NCBI RefSeq assembly: GCF_900078545.1
Contig: NZ_FLLS01000002.1
Span: forward strand, 806,001 to 870,000
Source of the DNA: Olegusella massiliensis
GTDB taxonomy: Bacteria > Actinomycetota > Coriobacteriia > Coriobacteriales > Atopobiaceae
DNA: 64,000 nt
Direction of reading: 5' to 3'
The stretch's first letter is position 1; each line of letters starts with the position of its first letter. A program made the position numbers and the translations under genes. The notes under the pieces were generated by a model. That model did not search any database, was not told the origin of the DNA, and saw only the letters and a program-made list of their open reading frames with translations. Shown here one piece after another: positions 36,468 to 44,998 of the stretch.

Positions 36468-37355
36468 TTAACCCTCAAAATTGTTGAGAAGTCGGTGAGC
36501 TGTTGCAGTTAATAGTCGTTTTTGTCCACCTCGCTGTTTATAGGTCAAACCACTTTCATCAAGGGTTTGTAATTCGCGCGACCAGGTAGATACTGAACGA
36601 CCATAAGCGTTTACCAAATCAGTAGGACCGACGCTTTCATGAGTTTTAAGATATGTCAAGATGAGTTGTCCTCGATCCGAGATACGAGGACGAGGGGATG
36701 TACTGTCTGGTGCAACGTCCTGAACATACGCTTGTGTATGGTTAGGATTTATTGGCATTGGTACTTGGCGCGGTTGTGGGCGAGAAAGATCTTCTTTACT
36801 GATAGCAGTACCCATAGAGATGGTAACTATAGTGCCACGGCCCATATTATCTTCTATAAGAAGAGAACCACCTTTATCCAAGAGATATTGTTGAACATAA
36901 GGCAAGCCGGAACCAACACCACGAATATATTTTTTCATCTCATCAGTAGCTGATGTGGTGCCGTACTCCATAGCCCTTTCTTTTTCTTTAATGCCAGGCC
37001 CCTGATCAGAAAAGCGAATGGTATTACCACCAGGCAAAATAGAGATTGCAGGTTCAATGAAGTAAGCATGAATAAGGTTTTCAACAACTTCACGTATAAC
37101 CATAAACGGGATACTGCCACCTTGTTGATGGGAAAGCTGTGTCACCTCTTTTGTTATCTCTTCAAGATAGACACGTACATCGGCAGGTTCAATAATCACT
37201 ACACGTGGTGCTGCTGCTGCATCGTCATATACGGCTATTCGTGCAGGAAAATGTACTTCAGAAAAACTCAATACATCTTTTTCTTCAAGGTTTTGCTGGG
37301 ATGGATTCGCAGAAGACTCCACGTTCTCCACGAATGGGTAGAACGCGTGTGACAT
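36468..37355 (-). CDS. GHKL-ATPase / winged-helix fusion protein beside dnaA
   Basis: 295 residues. Residues 80-182 form a GHKL ATPase core: N box REVVENLIHA (E92, N93), G1 DQGPGI (117-122), G2 GVGSGL (146-151), and GRGT (172-175), as in histidine kinases and anti-sigma kinases. No H-box, membrane helix or phosphoacceptor domain is visible. After a Pro-rich linker, residues 226-295 look like a winged-helix DNA-binding domain. GGAGAG lies before the ATG. It sits 59 nt upstream of dnaA, beside the putative oriC. I infer an ATP-responsive regulator of dnaA or the origin; no activity is established. Confidence 0.7.
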   Translation of the reverse strand: MSHAFYPFVENVESSANPSQQNLEEKDVLSFSEVHFPARIAVYDDAAAAPRVVIIEPADVRVYLEEITKEVTQLSHQQGGSIPFMVIREVVENLIHAYFIEPAISILPGGNTIRFSDQGPGIKEKERAMEYGTTSATDEMKKYIRGVGSGLPYVQQYLLDKGGSLLIEDNMGRGTIVTISMGTAISKEDLSRPQPRQVPMPINPNHTQAYVQDVAPDSTSPRPRISDRGQLILTYLKTHESVGPTDLVNAYGRSVSTWSRELQTLDESGLTYKQRGGQKRLLTATAHRLLNNFEG

Positions 37356-37705
37356 ATGCTCTCCAATCCTTATAGGTAATAATCAACATTTTTTCTTCCA
37401 TGGTTGAAAAGTTTCATTCAAGAAAAAATATGAAAGAAAGTTTTCATCAATTAAGAAACTCTGTTGATAACCTCTTGTAATAAAAGTAATAAGTGCTGAA
37501 AAATCATATCATTTTGCAGATAAATTTTCACCTTTTAGCACGTATTTGGAACTTTTCTTGCAGGGCATAAAAAAATTTTTCTTGAAAAGAAGTGCGTAAT
37601 GCAAGGAATACTTGTGGTTTGTTTGACACACGTGCAGGTAGACCCTACAATTTGAAAGCTCATTTAGTTTTGTCGATTTGGCCGCTTGGCCTTGGAAGGA
37701 ACATC
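37356..37705. other. AT-rich gene-free region, best oriC candidate
   Basis: About 350 bases where all genes to the left run leftward and all to the right run rightward. One minus-strand TTATCAACA (37462-37470) differs from the DnaA box by one base; TTTTCATCA, TTTTCAACC and TTTTCACCT variants also occur. It also carries the rpmH promoter. A GC-skew switch here would settle it. Confidence 0.55.
37623..37651 (+). promoter_or_regulatory. rpmH promoter
   Basis: TTGACA (37623-37628), 17-nt spacer, TACAAT (37646-37651): a near-consensus sigma-70 pair, about 55 nt before the rpmH ATG. Confidence 0.85.
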
Positions 37706-37840
37706 ATGAAGCGTACGTATCAGCCCAACAAGCGCAAGCGCGCCAAGACTCATGGTTTTCGTGCTCGTATGGCTACTAAGGGTGGCCGTGCCGTACTTGC
37801 TCGTCGTCGTCTCAAGGGACGCAAGAAGCTCACTGTCTAA
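37706..37840 (+). CDS. rpmH: 50S ribosomal protein L34
   Basis: 44 residues, [22 protein letters not shown]... is diagnostic. GGAAGGA before the ATG. The open frame upstream to 37592 is not coding. First gene of the rpmH-rnpA-yidD-yidC-jag set. Confidence 0.98.
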   Translation: MKRTYQPNKRKRAKTHGFRARMATKGGRAVLARRRLKGRKKLTV

Positions 37841-37846
37841 TTACTG

Positions 37847-38167
37847 ATGGATACCATCAAATCCAAGCAGGAATTTAGTACGGTGTTTTCTTCAGGTCGT
37901 CGTTATACTGGCAGACTTGTGAGAATTACCGTCTTAAAAGGAGATGAAGGCGACCCATCTAAGGTCGCCTTTGTTGCAGCAAAACGGCTAGGAAACGCTG
38001 TTCATCGCAATAGATGTAAACGTGTATTACGAGAAGCAGCAAGGCTTTGTGGCCTGCCTCGCGCAGGTGCTAGAGTAATTCTATTTGCTACTGACGCTAC
38101 TGCCGATTCTCATCCTGCAGATATATCTCACGAGCTCACGGGTCTACTTCGTAAGTCTGGAATATAG
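37847..38167 (+). CDS. rnpA: ribonuclease P protein component
   Basis: 106 residues. The RNR motif reads NRCKRVLREAARL (about 53-65), with a typical KSKQEFSTVFSSGRRY beginning. Starts 6 nt after rpmH with no strong ribosome binding site, so translation is probably coupled to rpmH. Confidence 0.95.
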   Translation: MDTIKSKQEFSTVFSSGRRYTGRLVRITVLKGDEGDPSKVAFVAAKRLGNAVHRNRCKRVLREAARLCGLPRAGARVILFATDATADSHPADISHELTGLLRKSGI

Positions 38168-38179
38168 GGGATACCCACA

Positions 38180-38389
38180 ATGAAAAGAGCATTTCTTTTT
38201 ATCATTGGTTTTTATAGGCGTTTTATCTCTCCCCTTCTTCCAGATGCATGTATATATAGCCCAAGCTGCTCTGAATATGCGATGGTTGCTATTGAACGTT
38301 ATGGAGTTCTCAAAGGCGGATGGCTTGCACTGCGGCGTATTCTTCGTTGTAACCCCTTTTATAAAGGTGGATTTGATCCTGTGCCCTAA
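38180..38389 (+). CDS. yidD: membrane protein insertion factor YidD
   Basis: 69 residues; FYRRFISPLLPDACIYSPSCSEYAMVAIERYG and RILRCNPFYKGGFDPVP are the conserved YidD core with three Cys. Helps YidC insert inner-membrane proteins. GGGGA upstream of the ATG. Confidence 0.96.
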   Translation: MKRAFLFIIGFYRRFISPLLPDACIYSPSCSEYAMVAIERYGVLKGGWLALRRILRCNPFYKGGFDPVP

Positions 38390-38407
38390 GCGATGCTCGG
38401 AGGAAAT

Positions 38408-39172
38408 ATGTGGGATTGGTTCGTTAGATTTTTATACCAAATCTTAGACTCACTTGCCGGACTTACTGGTGACTGGGGTATTGCAGTAATCGTCTTAACG
38501 GTCATTATTCGTATTATTTTGGTACCACTGATGACCAAATCGACCGCATCTTCTGCAAAGATGCAAGCTCTCCAGCCGCTCATGAAGGATATTCAGGAGC
38601 GTTATGCTGATGACCCCGAGCGCCAGGCAAAGGAAATGCAGAAGTTTTATGCCGACAACAAGTTTAATCCGCTTGGAGGCTGCCTTCCTATTCTTTTGCA
38701 GATGCCGGTATTTTTTGCTTTATTTACGGTAGCGAGACAGGTACCTAAGACAGCTCACTTCTTAAGTATTTTGCCGTCGCTTTCTGCGTCTGCAGCTTCC
38801 ACCTTAGCCTCGGGCGGTTCTTCGGCTGCAGCTATCTATATCTTTTTAGTACTACTTTTTGGTGTACTAACACTTGTACCGATGTTGATGAATGCGGGTA
38901 ATACTCCCGAAGAACAACGCAATCAGATGATCATCATGGGGGTTGGTATGGCACTCATGATGGTATGGGTTGGTTGGGGTCTGCCTGCTGCAGTTATTTT
39001 GTACTATGACACATCTGCTATTTGGCAAGTTATCCAGCAGAAACTCGTGATGCAGCGAGTAATGGATCAGGTTAAAGCAGACATGCAAGCAAAACTCGAA
39101 GCCCAAGGTATTCAAAATAATATCTCAGTTGTACGCCGCGAATACAAACCCCGTCAACATAAAAAATCTTAG
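38408..39172 (+). CDS. yidC: membrane insertase YidC
   Basis: 254 residues, Oxa1-type short YidC with about five membrane helices; the hydrophilic-groove arginine lies in VIIRIILVPL (about residue 36). ATG 38408 follows GGAGG at 38399-38403; an ATG at 38393 precedes that site and is rejected. The C-terminal tail is basic, for ribosome contact. Confidence 0.95.
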   Translation: MWDWFVRFLYQILDSLAGLTGDWGIAVIVLTVIIRIILVPLMTKSTASSAKMQALQPLMKDIQERYADDPERQAKEMQKFYADNKFNPLGGCLPILLQMPVFFALFTVARQVPKTAHFLSILPSLSASAASTLASGGSSAAAIYIFLVLLFGVLTLVPMLMNAGNTPEEQRNQMIIMGVGMALMMVWVGWGLPAAVILYYDTSAIWQVIQQKLVMQRVMDQVKADMQAKLEAQGIQNNISVVRREYKPRQHKKS

Positions 39173-39221
39173 TAATTTCTCGTATATGCGTTTTTATTTT
39201 TAAGTATAGATTGCTGTTAAT

Positions 39222-39243
39222 CCAGGTTTTTATCCTGGGTTTT
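39222..39243 (+). terminator. weak hairpin between yidC and jag
   Basis: CCAGG (39222-39226) / CCTGG (39234-39238) followed by GTTTTTG. Only 5 bp, so perhaps an attenuator; the jag ribosome binding site starts a few bases later. Confidence 0.4.
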
Positions 39244-39257
39244 TGCAGGAGGATTCA

Positions 39258-39821
39258 ATGGAAGAAGAACTTGTGCAGAGCTCAGATACTGTTGATCAGT
39301 ATGCAAGTCTTAAAGAGCATTATGAAAGCGGAAGTGCTCTAACTGAGTCTGATCTAGATACTATTGCCGATATCGCAGTTTCATATGTGCGCAGTCTTCT
39401 TTCTTTCTTTGGTGAAGACCATATTGCCATTGATGAATATGAAGGTGCTGAAGGTGAGCTAATTCTAGATGTCAGCGGTGGCGACCTGGCAGTATTGATT
39501 GGGCGTCATGGTAGGACGCTTGAAGCCCTACAATCCCTGCTTACCGCATACCTCAGCAATATTTTGCATTTTCATTATCCCGTAGTTGTTGATATCGAGG
39601 GCTATAAGTCTCGCCGTCGTGCAAAACTGCAATCTCTTGCTCATAATGCTGCCGCTCGTGCTAAGCGTCAGCATGGACGCGCCTCTCTACCTCCTATGTC
39701 TGCGTATGAGCGTCGTATCATACATCTTGCGCTTGTTGCCGATTCTGAGATTGCTACTCATTCTGAAGGTGACGATTTTGATCGCCATGTAGTTGTTACC
39801 TATGTAAAAAACGGGATATAA
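39258..39821 (+). CDS. jag: Jag/KhpB-type RNA-binding protein
   Basis: 187 residues: an acidic N-terminus, a KH domain with IGRHGRTLEALQ (about 88-99) and an R3H domain with ERRIIHLALVADSEI near residue 150. RNA-binding partner found next to yidC in most Gram-positives; no Jag_N domain seen. ATG 39258 has AGGAGG upstream. Confidence 0.92.
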   Translation: MEEELVQSSDTVDQYASLKEHYESGSALTESDLDTIADIAVSYVRSLLSFFGEDHIAIDEYEGAEGELILDVSGGDLAVLIGRHGRTLEALQSLLTAYLSNILHFHYPVVVDIEGYKSRRRAKLQSLAHNAAARAKRQHGRASLPPMSAYERRIIHLALVADSEIATHSEGDDFDRHVVVTYVKNGI

Positions 39822-39848
39822 ATCCAGTACATACATACAAGTAAAAAA

Positions 39849-39877
39849 AGACCCTTCTTTTGGAAGGGTCTTTTTTT
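39849..39877 (+). terminator. terminator after jag
   Basis: 9-bp stem AGACCCTTC / GAAGGGTCT with a TTTTG loop and a seven-T run. Confidence 0.92.
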
Positions 39878-39966
39878 GTGGCACAATAATTTTATTTACA
39901 AACGATTTGATGTTTTGACAATAATCCTTGTTGTACAGATTTTTGTCATGAGATATGAGGTTTCAA

Positions 39967-40701
39967 ATGACAGAGCAGGATATTCAAACGCTTATACAAG
40001 AGGCACAACAGTATGAGATAGAGTTGAGTAATGAGGAAGCTAAAAAGCTCCTGAAACATCTTGAGTGCGTTATTGAGAGAAATCAGTTTGTAAATCTCAC
40101 ACGTATAGTGGGCTGGCAGGATGGTATTGATAAGCACATTTTGGATTCTTTAACATCCCTAACCACACTCCAAAAGCTAGGATTAGCTAAAAAATCTCAT
40201 TGTTTAGATATTGGTACGGGAGCTGGTTTTCCTGGTATTCCTCTTTCTATCTGCACGGAATCCCAGTTTATGCTCATTGATTCCACAGCAAAAAAAATCA
40301 AAGAAGTACAACACTTTATTGATAAGCTCGAACTGAATAATTGTTCTGCTCAGGCAATACGTGCTGAGGAATTGGCAAAAATACAGCCACAAAGTTTTAA
40401 TTTCATTTTAGCCCGGGCAGTATCTCAGCTCAGCACCCTTATTGAATACGCTTCGCCCTTACTTTCTTCATCTGGCTATCTTGTTGTTATGAAAGCGGTA
40501 CCCTCTGAAGAGGAATGCAAGGCATCACTCTATGCAGCCGATCTATGTGGGATGACGTATGTTTCACGTGAAACACTTGCACTTCCACATAATGCAGGAT
40601 TTCGTAGTATTTTTATCTATCAAAAGACAGGAAAAGCAAAAATAAAATTACCAAGAAACGTGGGAGTTGCTCAACATCATCCTTTATGTCCAAAAGAATA
40701 A
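39967..40701 (+). CDS. rsmG: 16S rRNA (guanine527-N7) methyltransferase
   Basis: 244 residues, Rossmann-like methyltransferase with the SAM motif DIGTGAGFPGIPL (about 79-91) and ARAVSQLS (about 148). Loss of RsmG gives low-level streptomycin resistance in other bacteria. ATG 39967 has GAGG six bases upstream and is preferred to 39955. A perfect parS site lies inside the coding sequence (40560-40575). Confidence 0.94.
   Translation: MTEQDIQTLIQEAQQYEIELSNEEAKKLLKHLECVIERNQFVNLTRIVGWQDGIDKHILDSLTSLTTLQKLGLAKKSHCLDIGTGAGFPGIPLSICTESQFMLIDSTAKKIKEVQHFIDKLELNNCSAQAIRAEELAKIQPQSFNFILARAVSQLSTLIEYASPLLSSSGYLVVMKAVPSEEECKASLYAADLCGMTYVSRETLALPHNAGFRSIFIYQKTGKAKIKLPRNVGVAQHHPLCPKE
40560..40575. promoter_or_regulatory. 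parS site 1 (in rsmG)
   Basis: Perfect 16-bp palindrome TGTTTCACGTGAAACA, the ParB-binding consensus; it lies within the rsmG reading frame. Confidence 0.95.
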
Positions 40702-40709
40702 AAAGTAAA

Positions 40710-40725
40710 CGTTTCACGTGAAACA
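40710..40725. promoter_or_regulatory. parS site 2
   Basis: CGTTTCACGTGAAACA, one mismatch at an outer base of the parS palindrome; between rsmG and parA. Confidence 0.9.
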
Positions 40726-40771
40726 ATTAAACAAAAAAGTTCAGGTATCTATTACTATAGTGAGAGAAATA

Positions 40772-40787
40772 TGTTTCACGTGAAACA
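40772..40787. promoter_or_regulatory. parS site 3
   Basis: Perfect TGTTTCACGTGAAACA, about 45 nt upstream of the parA start. It may also let ParB repress its own operon. Confidence 0.95.
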
Positions 40788-40831
40788 GTATTACTTTAAA
40801 CGAGCACTAAATACAGATTAAAGGAGGAAAG

Positions 40832-41632
40832 GTGCCTTTTAAAGATGTAAAAAGAGCTTTTCCTGATAGAGCCGCCAAGGTCCTAGCGATTATCAACCAA
40901 AAAGGCGGCGTGGGAAAATCCACAACTGCAGTCAATCTAGCAGCGTCTCTTGGGGAACAAGGAAAAAAAGTATTACTTCTTGACCTAGATCCTCAAGGAA
41001 ATACCACGAGCGGCTATGGTATTGAAAAAGATGACCTTACAGAAGATATTTATGACGCACTTTTACAAGATTTCCCTATTGAAAAGCTTATACACGATAC
41101 AGTTGAGCCAAAAGTGTTTCTCATTCCCTCAACAATTCAACTCGCTGGTGCTGAAATCGAACTTGTTTCAGCTATTGCACGTGAATCTATTCTCAAAATG
41201 ATACTTTCTGAGATAAAAGATGAGTTTGATTACGTGTTTATCGATTGTCCTCCTTCACTTGGTTTGTTAACCATCAATGCATTAGTTGCTTGTGATTCAT
41301 TACTCATACCTATTCAGTGCGAGTTTTACGCACTTGAGGGTGTTACAAAGCTTCTCGAGTCGATGAAGATGGTAAAAAATCGTCTTAATCCCAATCTCGA
41401 TGTTTTTGGTGTTGTAATGACGATGTATGACCGCCGAACAACCCTTTCCAATCAGGTAGTTGAAGAGGTACGAAAATATTTCGGGAATAAAGTATTCAAA
41501 ACCATTATTCCGCGAAACGTTAAGCTTTCCGAAGCCCCTAGTCATGGACTTCCCGTATCTATGTATGCTCATCTGAGCACTGGTTCCCTTGCATATTCAA
41601 AATTGGCACGAGAGGTGGTGCGCCGTGGCTAG
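40832..41632 (+). CDS. parA: chromosome partitioning ATPase ParA/Soj
   Basis: 266 residues. Deviant Walker A KGGVGKS (24-30), DLDPQGN, and DCPPSLGLLTINAL (about 128). GTG start after AAGGAGGAAAG. With ParB and the three parS sites it forms the origin segregation system. Confidence 0.96.
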   Translation: MPFKDVKRAFPDRAAKVLAIINQKGGVGKSTTAVNLAASLGEQGKKVLLLDLDPQGNTTSGYGIEKDDLTEDIYDALLQDFPIEKLIHDTVEPKVFLIPSTIQLAGAEIELVSAIARESILKMILSEIKDEFDYVFIDCPPSLGLLTINALVACDSLLIPIQCEFYALEGVTKLLESMKMVKNRLNPNLDVFGVVMTMYDRRTTLSNQVVEEVRKYFGNKVFKTIIPRNVKLSEAPSHGLPVSMYAHLSTGSLAYSKLAREVVRRG

Positions 41633-42506
41633 AAAGTCAGGACTCGGTAGAGGTTTAGAATCACTTATGGGAGAAGCAAATGCAGAAGTTGGTACTATTC
41701 CTACAACTGAACTCCCATTAAAAGATATAAAACCCAATAAGAATCAACCAAGAAAGAACTTTGATGAATCTGCATTGCAGGAGCTCGCCGATTCGATTGA
41801 AAAAAATGGTATTTTACAGCCGCTTTTAGTACGTAAAAAAGGAACTTACTATGAGATCGTTGCTGGTGAACGCCGTTATCAGGCTGCAAAACGCATCGGT
41901 CTTAAAGACCTACCTGTAGTTATCCGCGAAATTAGCGATGATGAGGTATTTAAATTAGCACTCATCGAAAATTTACAGCGCTCTGATTTAAACCCTATGG
42001 AAGAAGCGCAGGGATATCGGAAACTTATAGATAAAGATGGATTAACACAAGAAGAATTAGGAAACATCCTTTCTAAATCACGTTCTGCCATTGCTAATAC
42101 CTTGCGTCTTCTTGATTTACCAAAAGAAGTACAGGACATGATGGCAGAAGGATCGTTAACCGCAGGGCATGCTCGTGCAATTCTTGCAGTTCCTAATGAA
42201 GATGGCAGGATTAGGCTTGCTGAAAAAATCATAAAAGATAATTTGACGGTCCGTCAGACAGAAAGACTTGCACCGCTTTTTTCCGGCAATACTGAAGCAA
42301 ACGTTGTGCATCGCCAACCGACACCCCAATCTTTTAAACGTGCAGCGCGCCAATTACGATTAGCACTTGATATGAGCGTTAAAGTAAAGCGTGTTCGAAA
42401 TAAAAATAAGATTGAGATAGAGTTTGCCTCCGAGGATGATCTGGCGCGTATTGTAGAACAGCTAAGTCGCAGTGCCATGGTGGGGGAGAATCATGAGGAA
42501 AACTAA
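41625..42506 (+). CDS. parB: chromosome partitioning protein ParB
   Basis: 293 residues. ParB/Srx domain with GERRYQAAKRIGL (about 85) for CTP and parS clamping, HTH domain (LSKSRSAIANTLRLLDLP about 150-170) and a C-terminal dimerisation part. GTG start at 41625 overlaps the parA stop by 8 nt, a common coupling; longer frames are rejected. Confidence 0.96.
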   Translation: MARKSGLGRGLESLMGEANAEVGTIPTTELPLKDIKPNKNQPRKNFDESALQELADSIEKNGILQPLLVRKKGTYYEIVAGERRYQAAKRIGLKDLPVVIREISDDEVFKLALIENLQRSDLNPMEEAQGYRKLIDKDGLTQEELGNILSKSRSAIANTLRLLDLPKEVQDMMAEGSLTAGHARAILAVPNEDGRIRLAEKIIKDNLTVRQTERLAPLFSGNTEANVVHRQPTPQSFKRAARQLRLALDMSVKVKRVRNKNKIEIEFASEDDLARIVEQLSRSAMVGENHEEN

Positions 42507-42735
42507 ACTGAGAATTTGGACCCTAGTTATTTTTGGAGCATCTACATTTGCTGCTTATCAGTTGCTCCTAACACCTGAAGCAAAAGAGCAGGCAAAAAAA
42601 ACAGCGAAAACAGTAGCTGAGAGCCTTGCGGAAATAAAAAACTCAATAGAAGAGCGACAGGGAATTGTCGTCGAGGAATCAGATCCTGAAAATATAAAAA
42701 GAACCCAAGCTCAATGGGAAAAGCTCGGGTTCTAA
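42493..42735 (+). CDS. small single-span membrane protein behind parB
   Basis: 80 residues: a basic start (MRKTKLR), one membrane helix (about 9-27), then a Lys/Glu/Ala-rich amphipathic stretch. GGGGGAG precedes the ATG, and it overlaps the parB end by 14 nt, so it is co-translated with parB. No family recognised; the basic-then-hydrophobic pattern fits a membrane anchor with a cytosolic or external helix. Confidence 0.6.
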   Translation: MRKTKLRIWTLVIFGASTFAAYQLLLTPEAKEQAKKTAKTVAESLAEIKNSIEERQGIVVEESDPENIKRTQAQWEKLGF

Positions 42736-42757
42736 ATAACAGAACATATGTTTGTAT

Positions 42758-42792
42758 TAACGGTCTATGGAGTGACTCTCTACAGACCGTTA
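42758..42792. terminator. bidirectional terminator between the parB unit and rlmN
   Basis: TAACGGTCT (42758-42766) / AGACCGTTA (42784-42792), with an inner TGGAG/CTCTA pairing; rightward it is followed by TTTAT. It overlaps the rlmN stop codon. Confidence 0.7.
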
Positions 42793-43830
42793 TTTATCGT
42801 AATTTTGACGTAGTTGTCCACATGCTGCATCAATATCAGCACCTCTGGAATTACGGATAGTCGCTTCAACACCAACCTTGTTGAGAGCACGAACAAATTC
42901 TTGCGCACGAGCCTCGGATACAGGAGCAAAACGAGAACCCTTAACTGCATTGAGTTGAATAATATTGACGTGTGCTAGATTATCGCGACAAAAATCGCAA
43001 AGCGCACCTAATTCACCATCGCTATCGTTAATGCCCTTAATAAGAGCGTACTCATAGGTAGGACGGCGACCAGTGCGGTCAACATACTCACCCATAGCAT
43101 CATAGAGACGCAGAAGTGAGTATCGTTTTACATGAGGCATCAACATGTTGCGCGTACTTTGGACTGCAGAGTGTAGGGAAACAGCCAAGGTAAACTGCTC
43201 AGGCTCTTTAGAAAACCTGATAATGTTGGGAATAATTCCGCAGGTAGATACCGTTAAATGACGCGCTCCTATACCAGCACCATCAGGGGAGTTAAGCTTG
43301 CGTAAAGCAGCAAGGGTTGCGTCGTAGTTTGCAAACGGTTCACCCTGGCCCATCATAACTACACTGGTGACGCGGCTGCCAAAATCATCGCGAACATGCA
43401 TAACCTGCTCATAAATCTCAGATGAGCTCAAGGAGCGCGTAAGGCCTGCTGCTCCTGTTGCACAAAAGGCGCAACCCATACCACAGCCCGCCTGTGTAGA
43501 AGCACAAACAGTAAGACGGCCGCGAGAAGGCATGCCTACACACTCGACGGAGACTCCGTCGGAAAAACGTAGTAGATATTTACGGCTACCATCACCGGAA
43601 AGCTGACGCGCTATCACAGAAACACCGCCAAGAGTGCAACGCTCTTTCAACGCCTCGCGTAAAGTCTTTGGCAGGTTGGTCATTTCATCAAAATCATGAG
43701 CGTTTTTCTCCCAAAGCCACTCTTCAATTTGTTTTACTCGAAAAGAAGGTTGACCTAGGTCTGTAAGTAATTTCTGCAACTCACTATGGTCTAAGGAACG
43801 AATATTCGTCTTTGTTATGGGGTCTTGCAT
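42790..43830 (-). CDS. rlmN: dual-specificity rRNA/tRNA adenine-C2 methyltransferase RlmN
   Basis: 346 residues, radical-SAM enzyme for C2 of A2503 in 23S rRNA and A37 in tRNAs. CxxxCxxC cluster motif at C116, C120, C123 (CGMGCAFC). ATG 43830 has GAGG upstream; a GTG at 43860 lacks a site. Confidence 0.95.
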   Translation of the reverse strand: MQDPITKTNIRSLDHSELQKLLTDLGQPSFRVKQIEEWLWEKNAHDFDEMTNLPKTLREALKERCTLGGVSVIARQLSGDGSRKYLLRFSDGVSVECVGMPSRGRLTVCASTQAGCGMGCAFCATGAAGLTRSLSSSEIYEQVMHVRDDFGSRVTSVVMMGQGEPFANYDATLAALRKLNSPDGAGIGARHLTVSTCGIIPNIIRFSKEPEQFTLAVSLHSAVQSTRNMLMPHVKRYSLLRLYDAMGEYVDRTGRRPTYEYALIKGINDSDGELGALCDFCRDNLAHVNIIQLNAVKGSRFAPVSEARAQEFVRALNKVGVEATIRNSRGADIDAACGQLRQNYDK

Positions 43831-43871
43831 GTTTTCTTGCCTCACAGCTTCGCTTGGCACCGGTCGCTGGC

Positions 43872-43900
43872 TTGACAGGAGTATGCTCTAACATTAACTG
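43872..43900 (+). promoter_or_regulatory. candidate ddl promoter
   Basis: TTGACA (43872-43877), 17-nt spacer, TAACTG (43895-43900); the -35 is perfect but the -10 is weak. It lies about 75 nt before the ddl ATG. Confidence 0.4.
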
Positions 43901-43976
43901 CCCGTCCGCAGCGCTTGCGTACGATGGCAGTCTAATGCAAGCTGGGTAGCGTGAGGGTATATGAGGAGTTATCTTC

Positions 43977-44960
43977 ATGGATAAGAGAGATGTTTTGGAT
44001 AGTCGAGTAGCAGTTCTTGCTGGTGGCTGGTCAGACGAACGAGAGATTTCTCTTGATTCGGGTCGTGCTTGTGCACAGGCTTTGCAACAAGCAGGCTTTG
44101 CCCGGGTTGAACTGTTGGATGTTGCTGAAGATGGCTTCGTAGAGCGTCTATCACGCGGTGGTTTTGACGTTGCGTTCATTGCTATGCATGGTCATTTTGG
44201 CGAGGATGGCTGCATTCAGGGGTTGTTAGAGATTCTTCATATGCCTTATACCTTCTCAGGTGTGCTTGCATCTGCAGTAGGTACCGAGAAAGACATGGCA
44301 AAAGACGTATATCGCTCAGCCCATATCCCTTGCCCCGAAGGTGTAGCTCTTGCACATAAGCTCATTCCCACAGAAGAACAACTAAATCAGCTGGTAGAAA
44401 AGCTGGGCTTGCCACTTTTTGTCAAACCAGCAGCAAATGGTTCGAGCTACGGCATAACTCGCGTCACAGCCGCCAACCAGCTTGCTGCAGCTATTGAGCT
44501 TGCTGGCAAACAAGGCGATCGCGTATTGGTTGAGCAATGCATCGAAGGTATAGAGATTACCGTGCCTGTCATTGGCAATGCTCAAGCTCGTGCGCTGCCT
44601 GTAGTCGAAATCGTCACCGGTGCTGAATTTTATGATCTCAAAGTCAAATATGAGCCATCCTCAATGCACCATGTGATTCCTGCTCGTCTTGAAGCTGCTG
44701 TCTACGCACGTGCTCAAGAGTTGGCCGTTGCTGCTCATAAAGCGCTCGGTTGTCTAGGTGCGTCGCGTAGTGACTTTATTGTGCGTGCAGATGGCACCCC
44801 AGTCATCCTTGAGACCAATACAATTCCTGGTATGACACAGACGAGTCTTCTGCCTGATTCCGCACGTCATGGCGGAATTGAATTTCCGGATTTGTGCCGC
44901 TACTTTGTTGAGTTAGCCTTTGAGGCGCACGCAGATATGACAAGCAGAGCGCAAGCGTAA
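43977..44960 (+). CDS. ddl: D-alanine--D-alanine ligase
   Basis: 327 residues, ATP-grasp ligase of peptidoglycan precursor synthesis. Visible motifs: GGWSDEREISLDSG (about 16-29), the ATP-site KPAANGSSYGITRV (about 144), and the Mg-ligand LETNTIPGMTQTSLLP (about 280). GAGGAG before the ATG. Confidence 0.95.
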   Translation: MDKRDVLDSRVAVLAGGWSDEREISLDSGRACAQALQQAGFARVELLDVAEDGFVERLSRGGFDVAFIAMHGHFGEDGCIQGLLEILHMPYTFSGVLASAVGTEKDMAKDVYRSAHIPCPEGVALAHKLIPTEEQLNQLVEKLGLPLFVKPAANGSSYGITRVTAANQLAAAIELAGKQGDRVLVEQCIEGIEITVPVIGNAQARALPVVEIVTGAEFYDLKVKYEPSSMHHVIPARLEAAVYARAQELAVAAHKALGCLGASRSDFIVRADGTPVILETNTIPGMTQTSLLPDSARHGGIEFPDLCRYFVELAFEAHADMTSRAQA

Positions 44961-44998
44961 GCAAGATACCAAAACTTGTAATAGAGCTGGAGCATAGA

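Noticed and set aside
42742..42753. SOS-box-like GAACATATGTTT
   Set aside because: It sits between convergent 3' ends, not in a promoter, and the match is imperfect.
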